Assembly (NCBI GenBank): GCA_001579985.1 | Contig: LRSR01006911.1 | Span: forward strand, 1-39,633 | Source: Hypsibius dujardini | Taxonomy: Eukaryota; Tardigrada; Eutardigrada; Parachela; Hypsibiidae | DNA length: 39,633 bases | Direction of reading: 5' to 3' | In this document: piece after piece, positions 24,937 to 33,509 of the stretch | Layout: each line of letters begins with the position of its first letter | Position numbering within the stretch: the first letter of the stretch is position 1 | Notes under the pieces: generated by a model | What the model was told of the DNA's origin: nothing | Database searches by the model: none | What the model saw: the letters and a program-made list of their open reading frames with translations, nothing else | Position numbers and translations under genes: made by a program

Positions 24937-25299
24937 TTATTGCGTCATTTCGGTGAAACAATATTCTTGGAGATGCCGTTTCAAAGTCGAGGTCCCCGAG
25001 CTGTGAGACGAATTATAGGGGTACACTTTCTGGCAGTTTCTGCAGGCGGCATATGGAAGGGGCTTTGAAGAATCTTCCAACTGTAGCAGACCAAATTTCT
25101 TCCAAACGGCAGTCTCAGATTTGGAGAACGGATTTGGGATGATTCGAAAAGATCCCTTTCGGAGCAGTGTTTCGACTTCCTCTAGTGTAAGGATGCGAAG
25201 TTTGGATTTAGTTGTAGAATCGGCTGAATATTGACCCAGACGTTGTTTTACTTTGACAACATACACTTCAGCTTCGTCGTGGCTCGACGGCGAAGACAT
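24937..25299 (-). pseudogene. hAT transposase N-terminus with BED zinc finger
   Basis: A 120-residue open frame starts at an ATG at 25299. Residues 65-114 form a BED-type finger: VWKKFGLL at 65-72, C86-x2-C89, then H109 and C114. BED fingers bind DNA and are common at the N-terminus of hAT transposases. The frame stops shortly after the finger. The next conserved block (KDLRAFTTVAG) continues about 80 bp downstream, so either a splice or a break separates them. It belongs to the inactive element at 22614-25677. Confidence 0.75.
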
Positions 25300-25685
25300 T
25301 TTAATATTTTTGTTTAAAAAAAAACCCGTTAAAACGTTTATGCATTGCGGATCTCTTGTGTGGGAATGATTACGAGTACTGAGTGCTAAAATGATGCGCA
25401 AATGTGACTTTAAATCGGGCACTTGGCTTGCTGAACTGGTGTTCCGTTTTAGGGCCTCTGCACCGTACACAAACACTTTTCAAAAAATAAACAAATCAGC
25501 AGGCTCTCTTGCTCCAGCACAAAATCATAACGGTGACATTTCATATTTCTTTGCTTAATTTTTAGAAATTCGTTAAAAAAGATGATAAGTGCGGTTCGCG
25601 GCGGGTCGGAAAAGGGAAACCGCACCGCCGTGGCCGGCACGGGCTACGGCGGTGCGGTGAGGGTTTGCAGACCTCTAATTGCTGG

Positions 25686-25935
25686 GCACCGTCTTCTGTT
25701 GGGCAGCTGTTCACGAATGTCTCATGAGAGAACATGAGAGAACAACAGGTATTTTCAAGCAGCATCTCGCCAGGACCTGATTCCAGCAGCCAAGTACTTT
25801 TAAAACAATCCGCACAATATAAATAGAAACTGTGAACCGAAATATATCTCCTGGTCTCCGTCTGTGGTAGTTTGGGTTATTTTAATTCCTCTTTGCAGAT
25901 TATTTTTTATGGTATTACATTTAGTCTACTAAATT
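25686..25935. other. Flank of the hAT element
   Basis: No complete gene. The first ~80 bp may be an upstream piece of the decayed gene described at 22310-22613 (open frame on the minus strand up to the insertion). Confidence 0.3.
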
Positions 25936-25939
25936 CTGG

Positions 25940-26350
25940 CCAAAAACTAAACTCGAAACACACGTGACGTCATCAGCAACCCTTACCGGTGGAAACTTTC
26001 AAAATTTTGAATGTCACTTGGCTTGATTTTGGAATTTCTGAGTAGCTACTGCAAGTAATAACGCTGTATTCACAACTGTTCTGTATCACGCATCCCATTC
26101 AAAAGTAATGGGACATAGAGCCCAAATTTGGGGACGGGGATGAATTGTTTTTCATGGTTCACGGGGTCTCTAATTTTTTAATGCGAAGCGCCATGCAGAA
26201 CAGGTTTGAGAACAGTGTTATAATTTGCAGAAGCTACTCAGAAAGTTTTAAATCAAGCTGATGAGCAAAACTTTTAGTTCAAAATTTTAAAAAGTTTCTT
26301 TAAAGAGAAAGAGTTCCTGATGACATCAAGTGTGTGTTTGGAGTTTTTGG
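25940..26350. repeat. Palindromic foldback element, ~411 bp
   Basis: Two arms, 25940-26099 and 26180-26350, are imperfect reverse complements. Shared landmarks, read inwards, are CCAAAAACT, AAACACAC, GTCATCAG, AAAATTTTGAA, CTTGATTT, TTTCTGAGTAGCT, CTGCAA, TAACRCTGT and CTGTTCTG. An ~80-bp spacer separates them. The left arm carries a full TGACGTCA palindrome (25965-25972). No protein is encoded. It resembles a foldback MITE. The target duplication is not clear. Confidence 0.7.
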
Positions 26351-26599
26351 CTATGGCCAAACGTTTGTAAACTACACACGTGGCTGACACCTCAGGCCGA
26401 CCGAATTGAAGCCAACTTTATACCGGCGTCCAGCAAAATGGGTTTTAATTAGTTGACTTCGAAATATTTTGGCGATCTTCTCAATTAATTCATTGAGTTT
26501 TTGCCGAGAACATATGATGTGTCGACCTTTGACGTCCACGAAAGGGCGCGTACTTCTTAAACTGAAATTATCAGTGGAATTTTCGGTAAGGGTGTCGAC

Positions 26600-26965
26600 T
26601 GGGCGGGGAGAGTCTCGAGAAAGCACAACCGGGAGGGAATGCCAAAAGTCGCACAAAGTCCAAATGGGTGGCCGACGAAGACGAGGAAGACGATGTCGAA
26701 AATCATGCAGGCATTTTTCCAGCAGGAAAGCTTTTTCCCTCCACCGTGGCCCGCAAAAAAGTCGGACTTTTCGGTTATCAAGAATATCTAGAGGCTGATT
26801 AAGATGCGGTTGACAGGCGTACAGATAAAAAATGTGCCCGAAATCGAACCGCGCGTGCGGAAGCTGTGGAATGAGATCGTCACACCGGAACTCAAAAAAA
26901 TGCACGAATTTGTACGATTGGATTCCCGGGCGACTGGAGGCGCGTGCATCCATCATTAAATACTC
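26600..26965 (+). pseudogene. Tc1-like transposase remnant
   Basis: The plus strand encodes, with at least one break, SKIMQAFFQQE, then PWPAKKSDFSVIKNI, then RLIKMRLTGVQIKNVPEIEP, then RKLWNEIVTPELKKM and ATGGACIHH. These match the order and character of the C-terminal part of Tc1-family transposases (WPAxSPDLxPIENxW, then a helix-rich stretch, then PRRxEACI). The third catalytic acidic residue of the DDE triad should lie near the SDFSVIKN stretch and seems altered. A 230-codon open frame on the minus strand (26372-27064) covers the same DNA; it has no recognisable domain and is most likely a shadow. Confidence 0.6.
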
Positions 26966-27602
26966 AATATTTTTTCCGGTCATCCCTATAGAACTCACTG
27001 TAATTCCCTGGTTAATATTAAAAGGATTTTTCAGGAATAGTTTTATTTTATTTTTTTGCGTCAAATTATGATTCTCGTAATACTGGTGTTAAATCAATGA
27101 ATTAAGCAATGTGAATAACAGCTGAACGCATTGACCGAAATTGGTTCAAACGCCGACCACTCCATGGTGCTGATCGCCGATAAAAATTTGGTTTTAATAT
27201 TGGGTCGGCTTGATGTTTCAGCCACGTGTGTATACAGTATATATTGTCATAAAAAATTATACTCAAGGATGAATTAAAATAATCCTGACCCCACGGACGG
27301 AGAATTGAAGATTTTTTTGCCCAAAACAAAGCGGCACATTCCCCTTAATGAAATTTGCTGTGCGCTTTTGATGATCGATTTCAATAGAATTTTACATTGG
27401 TAGATGTTAAACTATTCAAAACATCGTCGGCCGTTAAACAGTTTGAATTACCCAGTATACAATGCAATCGAGCGTTATTTTTAAATTTGCGTTTTTTTCG
27501 GAACTGCTGCCTGAATGTACCAGTATGGCATTCAGGTTCGGAAAAAAATTACTTGGCGTAGTTTTTAAATTAATCAAGAAATTTGTAAACGTTCGAATCT
27601 GA

Positions 27603-27782
27603 TCAATTGATACTTTGCATTGTTTGATGACCTGCTTTTAGTCCAGCCGGAAAGTCTTGCTGATCATGATCGGACGACCTCGCTGATTTTGATCCAATCA
27701 AAGTTGCAACTGCGTTCATCACATCTTCCTTCAATTTCTGAAGTCTCGCAGTTTCATCCGCCAACGCTTCTTTAGCCTTCCC
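27603..27782 (-). other. Small open frame with coiled-coil character
   Basis: A 59-codon minus-strand frame opens right after a stop, with GKAKEALADETARLQKLKED followed by VMNAVATLIGSKSARS and ending QTMQSIN-stop. The regular leucine and charged spacing suggests a short coiled coil. There is no ATG near its beginning, so it would have to be a terminal exon or a fragment of a transposon-encoded protein. I do not recognise it. Confidence 0.25.
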
Positions 27783-28500
27783 TCATAACATTATGAGACC
27801 TATGTCTTCCTGTTAAAGGCGGCGTTCATTGGGAGTTGTAACATTTTTACTAGTGAACGTACAAAATTTGCTCCGCGCAAAAAAAATCTATGACCGGTGT
27901 AAAGAGAGATATAAACATTTGAAAATGTCCTGCAGAACAACAAAGCTCTTGCAACTATTAAAAACTTTCAAATCGACATCGTTAAATAAGTTTTTAGTTT
28001 TTATTCATTGATTATAGATAAAAAAAATCTTTTCTTTAAATTTCAGCGTGGAACAAACTTCCAACAATGGTTGCAGTGCACGCACTGCGCACGTGCGATG
28101 TGCAGCCGTTATTTTGTCAGAATATTTTCTTTTTCGTTAATGTGTTTATTTTTTGTTTCATTTGGCTTTTATTGCGCTTATGAATACATTTTCATGATGA
28201 TTTTTAGAGATCAAACAACTTAATGGTGCTCAGTGACTCATGTCCACACCTGTACAGGGCGTCTTTTCTGATTTCCAAATCTTATAAACCCAACACGTGC
28301 TCCGCTCAGTTTCGCATGTGTGATATATTTATTGTCTCACTTGGATGCAGAGATGGGTCGCAAACTAGATATGAAACTGAGAGAGTCTGTTTTGACATTG
28401 GTCAGTTTGAAATATTATCCAAAAAAATTGTGAAAGCATTGTAGGTCAAGAATATCGTTGTTTCTAAAAAATAGTACCAAGTCTCATAAAAAAATAACAA

Positions 28501-29346
28501 CAAGGAAGCCGGAAGTGATACTGCACGATCATTAGTGAAACCCCGTGGCTCCCCGAAACTCCGAACTCCTGGTCTGGTGGGTGCCATTGAAAAAATCTCT
28601 CAGAACCGAATCCGGTGACCCGTTCTAAGTTATCCTTGAAGTAGGGTGTGTCGGTTACAACTATTGCTAACTTCATTAGTTAGGATTTGGAGGGAAAGGT
28701 GCCGAAAAAGTGTCATGTTCATGCCCTATCAAACAAGTTGACAAAACAACGGATGGACCGAGGCCCGATATTCCTGCGCTATAACAACGGCCGTAAGTTG
28801 AAGAATATTGTCACCATTGATGAGGCCTGGGTGTATCTTACTGACACTAACGGAATCCGGAAGATTTACTACGAGTTTCGGAGAGAACGGAGTCCGGAAA
28901 GTTGGACCAAATTCTGGAAAAAATCTCACCCCAAGGGCGTCATGTTTGTGGCCGACATTTACTCCCATGGAAAAACCGCAATCTGCTTCGTAAACCCGGT
29001 GCAAAAAGGTCGTTCTCCACCATGACAGTACTCTAGCGCATTCTTCCGGAATCACACAATTATGGCTTCGAATTTTCGGAATCAAGTTCATTCCGAAAGA
29101 GCACTGGATGGGCAATAGTCCTGACCTGGCCCCATGAATTTGTATGTGAATGGTTTGTTTCAGTGGAAATTGTTTGCCAACGCTGCTCTTACAGTAGGAG
29201 TTTTAAAACGAATTATGCGATAGGTGTGGTCGAATTCAGACCAGAGTAAAATTAATAGCGTTTGCAATCTTAACCTCTGTATATTAATTTCGATCACGTT
29301 TATTTTGTTTCGATCAAGTGCCAAATAACGAGCGCCTGAAGATGGC
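28501..29346 (+). pseudogene. mariner-like (Tc1/mariner) transposase remnant
   Basis: In order on the plus strand: an HTH-type piece (GSPKLRTPGLVGAIEKIS, about 28547-28600), GKVPKKCHVHALS (28696-28734), the first catalytic block TIDEAWVYL (Asp codon 28819-28821), WTKFWKKSHPKGVMFVADIY, the second block HHDSTLAHS (Asp codon 29024-29026), GIKFIPKEHWMGNSPDLAP, and the C-terminal YVNGLFQWKLFAN. The third catalytic position is Asn (29137-29139) in the continuing frame, about 37 residues after the second Asp, which hints at a DD37D-like lineage. Several in-frame stops and at least two frameshifts show it is dead. I could not locate terminal inverted repeats. Confidence 0.75.
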
Positions 29347-29349
29347 ATG

Positions 29350-30650
29350 TATTAGTATTTGGAGAATGGCTGTCCTTTTAGTTTTCTTTGGTTTTGATCT
29401 TCCAATGTTACTGAAACCTGAATTCCTTATACTTTGTGGATGCAGAATTCAAAATGGAGTTTGATTATGTACAGGCTCAATGGATGTTACATGTTCTTAC
29501 TGTTGTTTTCCTTGCATTTCGTCCGGCCATTGGAGCTGCTTGTTTTCCAAGTAAATTAATGATTGGCTCTGCGTAGTTTTGTTTACGCCTGCTTTTGCCC
29601 GGACTTTTGTCGTTTCGAGGATTAGGGTGTATTTAAAATTATAGGGAAAATAAGAAAATCATACAAGGTTTACCAAAAATTATTATGATTCAAAACCAAG
29701 TTAAGACAACAGCAGAATTCTCGACTGAATGCATCAGGCAAATCTTTGGAGAGCTATTCAATGAATCAATCGAGTAGGATTATTTGCACCTTTGGCAACT
29801 CCAGAGTTTATCAAATTTTCAAAAAAAACGAGATCTAGGAAGTACATTTGGCAGCATATATTTATACTTACAACTACACTTCCTATTGCACCTCTCGCTA
29901 ATCCTCCGAATTATATAATATCATTGTGGCTCTTATGCAAAAACAAAAAAAGTGAATTCGCGGCGTATTGCAAACGGTTCCACTATGGAAAGTCCAGCGG
30001 ATGCAAGCTCATTTTCTACCATAGCTTCCTCTCGTTTGCGCTTATATCGGTTGAGCCTTTTGCAGGTTACAACCCCGCTTGTACCCTCATCGATGGTCGA
30101 TTTTTCAGGCTTAAAAAACGAATTGATGTGCCACAACATAATTTCAAATGGGTGCTAGAAATGCGAAATAGTGTGAACAAGATAACAAGGCAAACTGCTC
30201 CTGGGACTGGGTCCTCCACAACTGTTTTTCGAGAGAATCTTCGTAGCATTTCCAATCGTTTCCCTCCTACTGCGCGCAATCAATAATCTGAAATAATAAT
30301 ATTTTATTTCATGATCACGGCTGAATCGCCCAATCTGTAAAGCAAGATGTAATGGAAATAGCCTAAAGCTCCTCCCCAGTGCCTGAAAATGCATCTGTTT
30401 GAAATCTGATATGATATGATATGAACTAATCAAGTGGTAGAGTATTTTGGTCATCCGCTATAATAAAATTAAAAAATGTTTTCTTTATGAGTGAAAAGCC
30501 GAGCTTCAGTGCCATGATGCGTCCTCGTTGTCGAAGGATTTCGCAGATGCCCTTAGCTTTGACGAAAGCTGTTGCCCAAACAGATGCGGCCATGCCTTGA
30601 ATGATACAAAATAAAATACAATCATCCAAAGCATAAAAACAGCATGCGTT
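29350..30650. other. Noncoding, no supported gene
   Basis: A 164-codon plus-strand frame (29792-30286) has no early ATG and no recognisable domain. Overlapping minus-strand frames of similar length argue against any one being real. Confidence 0.4.
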
Positions 30651-30651
30651 T

Positions 30652-30740
30652 GTGTTTTTCTGTCAGTCTGTCTGTCTGTCTGTCTTTTTGTTTCTCTGTC
30701 CGTCTGTTAATCCATCTGCTTATCTGCCTCTGTGCCTGTC
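30652..30740. repeat. CTGT-rich tract
   Basis: Interrupted CTGT repeats of the same type as in the GPCR introns. Confidence 0.8.
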
Positions 30741-30996
30741 CTTAGCGGTCGTAATTTTGGCAGAACTGAGCGCTTTAATCGCCACAATGGTAAACAACTT
30801 GAAGGGGAAAAAGCTAATGGAAAGATCACCTGTACTGCAGCTAAAGTTCGGAGTTGAGCGAAACGAAAGAAATGTGAATTGTGTCCTGAAATTCGCTTTT
30901 GAAAGTTATTTGACGAGGGACGAATTTCGTCAGTTTTTAGATTAGCTGCAACCAAATCGGGTGTTGAATGTGCATGGAAGGGTGTAAATTTAGGGA

Positions 30997-31345
30997 TGTC
31001 AGGTATCGGGTGGTACCCAACAGATACGCAATACTTACTAATAGTATAGTATATCTACCTAGTTAACTCATTCCTATCTACCTTCACATTCTATAATGTA
31101 CTTACTCAGCCATTATCCCTTACATGATTCCGCCATGTCGGCAGGAACTAATACGTTAGATCAGGAACTATTCTTTATTCCTGAATATATAATTGTGTTT
31201 TCTACAGTAATCTACAGGAGAGTTCCTTCCTTTCCCCTCTAACCTCCTCTACCAGTAAAGTCTACCAACAATTCTTCTCACATTACTCAGTCTAATAGCT
31301 TGTATGTTCAGGTTCTTCCGTCCTAGTAGGGACGGAGGCCTAACA
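30997..31345 (+). mobile_element. LTR-retroelement fossil (LTR-like)
   Basis: The segment starts TGTCAGG with CCCAACA soon after and ends near CCTAACA. It shares with the 15332-15648 LTR the order CCCAACA, CTATCTACC, TTCCTTCC and CAGTCTAATA followed by CTTGT near the 3' end. The two are likely diverged members of one family. No internal region is recognised, so it appears to be a solo, broken copy. Confidence 0.35.
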
Positions 31346-31400
31346 CAGGCTTTGCACAACAAAATATATTTCTGGTGTCTTTTTATGCTCGCGAGATGGA

Positions 31401-31570
31401 CGGAGTTATGTGAATCTGCATGGAGCTACGCCGAACTACGTGGAGATGCATGGAGCTACGTGGAGTTATGTGGAGCAACATGGAGCTGCGTGGAGCACAA
31501 CGAAGCTACGTAAAGTCACGTTGAACTACGTGGTGCTAAACAGAGCTGCGTGAAGGCACGTGGAACATGG
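31401..31570 (+). repeat. Decamer minisatellite, 17 x 10 bp
   Basis: Seventeen consecutive 10-bp units in strict register, consensus TGGAGCTACG, with variants such as TGGAGTTATG, TGGAGATGCA and CGAAGCTACG. No indel breaks the phase. It lies just left of the start of copy B. Confidence 0.85.
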
Positions 31571-31845
31571 AGTAAGTTGAATTACATTTTCTTATTTTTT
31601 GTAATTTGTTTGAGAATCTTACCAACAGCCCTCGAATCAGCGTTCCTTCTTCCGCTGCATACTGCTCAACAGACGGGTCACGCGACCTCCCTACGGATAA
31701 CTCCTGACTGGTCCGGCCTGGATACTGCCTGTTTTGGTTGTTAAAACAGGACTTGAATGTTCCATGACTTCCAGCCTACATACGATACGACTGACCTGAC
31801 TGGAAAGCAGGCTGGATACAACCTGGGTTCCTATGCGAATTTAGC

Positions 31846-32200
31846 ATGGGTCGGCCTCATGCCAAGCTGTTTCCATCCCGTTGTTTTCAGCGATTCGGCC
31901 AATTAAAAATTCCATTGCCCTATGGGCGTGTCTTTTGTAGACCAATGGAAATGATAAATTATTTTGCGGGAATTCGCCCGGACCACATTCAAATTGAAAG
32001 CAAAAGAACTAAACCAACAGTGCCAAAGTATTAGATCGAGATTCGAGCTAAAAGCGGTAGGGTGGCAAAGTTCGGGAAGTTAAGCCAAAGAGATATGAGA
32101 TCCATTTCTGTTGTAGACTTGCAGAGCGATTTCCAAAAAAAACAAAGAAAGCAGGTTTCTTTACAAGGATTGAATCCGAAACCTCTGCTGAAAATAACTT
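31846..32200 (+). other. Gene-like basic open frame inside the TIR element
   Basis: From an ATG at 31846 the frame reads MGRPHAKLFPSRCFQRFGQL, then PYGRVFCRPMEMINYF, then IRPDHIQIESKRTK up to a stop at 32032-32034. The same frame continues open past that stop (IEIRAKSGRVAKFGKL, then SVVDLQSDFQKKQRKQ) to about 32200. The product is basic and not low-complexity, so a decayed or captured gene piece is possible. Family not recognised. Confidence 0.3.
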
Positions 32201-32240
32201 ATTAGCAATCTAAAGCTTAAAATTTGAAATGGGAACTTAC

Positions 32241-32355
32241 GTACCGAGCAGGCTAAGGCGATACGATGTAAGCAGTTGGATCCAGCCATCTTCCACATTA
32301 CAACAACAAAACAATAACACAACTCCTCTGATGTCTCATAATACTGTGCGCACAT
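32241..32355 (-). other. Exon-like frame with splice donor inside the TIR element
   Basis: An ATG at 32355 opens MCAQYYETSEELCYCFVVVM, then WKMAGSNCLHRIALACS, ending at a strong GTAAGT donor at about 32236-32241. No partner exon was identified. It could be a captured first exon or chance. Confidence 0.25.
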
Positions 32356-33039
32356 GATTCTATAACAGACTAATTAATTGTAATTTACGCAAAATGAAAT
32401 GATATTTATAAATGTTTAAACAGCAGATTAGTAATTTCAACGCCAGGCGAAGCAAGACAAATCTGAACTGAATTCCAAGTCTCAAACCAAGCCACGCAGT
32501 GTGCACACGGAACTAATTTTCCGCTTCAGTTGGAAACTATCAAGAGAGGTGTCTTGCAAGGGGCGGAAAATTTAAAAATATAGCCTGTATTCTAGGCTAC
32601 ATTGCGACGGAAAGACAGGCTGGGCGCATCCAGCATAGAAACAGGCGGATTCGAGTTCTTTTACAGGCTTTTTATAGTGTTAAGCCTGGAACCTAGTCTG
32701 AGAGTTATCCGTAAGGCTTGACCCTCCACTACTACACTAGCAGTTGTTCCGACACTCAAACAAACTCTGACGACCCATCTCTCTCTCTCTCTCTCACTCT
32801 TCTTTCCCCATCAAGTGGGGATTATGGCATCATGATCCAGATATGAAAAATAAATAAACCGAATAGAAGAAGATAAACTATACCAATGAAAATCGGTAGG
32901 GATATGTTTAGATATTGAAAAAAACGTACGAAAAACAAAATAGAACGCGAGAGAAAGAAATAAAAAAAATGAGCAAGAAATGAAAGACAGATAAGGGGAG
33001 AAATATATTAAGATCAAACATTAAGGAGAGAGGGTACCT

Positions 33040-33509
33040 TAACTATAATGTTAAACAACCTTCCTCGCCCGCTTATTCATCGAGAGCGATTAAGAGGGTG
33101 AAGCAACAATTCGCTTGACGTGGATATTGGGCTATATCGTTTTATCATCACTTTTTTCGTCCGCCATTATGATACGGCAATTTCTCTTTGTTTCGTGTGA
33201 TTTTGTTCGTTATACCATCCCAGCTAAAACTTGGGTGTTGCTGTTATTGGTGGACGGACGAAACGGTTGTCACGCCTGATTTTCCGGAAAAGTGCGGCAT
33301 GCCTCATCCGCGGATTACACACCATTTTCGGCGTTAAAAGTTCGCTCCAGGAGGCCTACTATTCGACACAACAACCCCCTCTGCGTGATAGAGACGTATA
33401 GCAAAATAGCTGATCTGACTAGGCGGAAATGTAGTTGGTTGATTTGTCTCTCAGTGAGACGACACGCGACACACGATCGAACTGGCGTCTTGGGTCGCCG
33501 CCTGACTCG
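33040..33509. promoter_or_regulatory. Near-identical noncoding block, copy B
   Basis: Counterpart of 9140-9609 with 4 transitions and no indel. It is kept although the neighbouring tetraspan exon copy is broken, so the tetraspan gene alone cannot explain the conservation here. Confidence 0.5.

Larger units (their letters stand above)
22614..25677 (-). mobile_element. hAT DNA transposon, 3064 bp, inactive
   Basis: Ends are TTGGGGTCTG (left) and TAGAGGTCTG as read from the right, 8 of 10 matching, with GC-rich CCGCACCGC subterminal motifs at both ends. Flanks ATTACTTG (22606-22613) and ATTGCTGG (25678-25685) look like an 8-bp target duplication with two mismatches. Transposase pieces lie on the minus strand in order: BED finger (24937-25299), KDLRAFTTVAGDGIIDLI (about 24855-24790), LDKWKEIHTQTDYIGLTVHYY (about 24345-24285), CQNALFVTEGAANMIKAF (about 24160-24105), then 23870-23650, then LLKPFKTATDEFSVSSTPTL (about 23310-23240), and LHPPFRKLRIFKPNEILE (about 22800-22750). 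Frameshifts and stops break it, and only ~120 bp remain after the last block, too little for the C-terminal dimerisation domain. Confidence 0.8.
31689..32715. mobile_element. TIR transposon, ~1027 bp, inserted in the exon copy
   Basis: The left end is CCTACGGATAACTCCTGACT. The right end, read inwards, is CCTTACGGATAACTCTCAGA, and similarity continues weakly to about 35 bp. Copy A gives the empty site (GCGACCTTGACC), which fixes the insertion between GCGAC and CTTGACC with a CT dinucleotide present on both sides, so the target duplication is short (about 2 bp). GCCTG/CAGGC motifs recur near both ends. Superfamily not recognised. No transposase is visible, so it is probably non-autonomous. It carries gene-like fragments (31846-32200 and 32240-32355). 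Confidence 0.75.
31601..32778 (-). pseudogene. Broken copy of tetraspan exon 1, split by a TIR element
   Basis: The exon start (ATG at 32776-32778, after a CT repeat as in copy A) and about 60 bp lie at 32716-32778. The remainder lies at 31601-31688, up to a diverged splice donor. A frameshift shortly after the ATG leads to an early stop, and the DNA encoding the first membrane helix is missing (CAGCCCTCGAATCAGCG joins sequences that are ~60 bp apart in copy A). No counterparts of exons 2 and 3 appear in the window, so the duplication took only the 5' end. Confidence 0.75.

Noticed and set aside
26832-26870. tRNA-like B box (GGTTCGATT on the minus strand)
   Set aside because: No pairing stem around it and no matching A box; it lies within the Tc1-like remnant.
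29792-30286. 164-codon plus-strand open frame
   Set aside because: Begins at TTG with no early ATG, no domain, and competing frames of similar length on the other strand.
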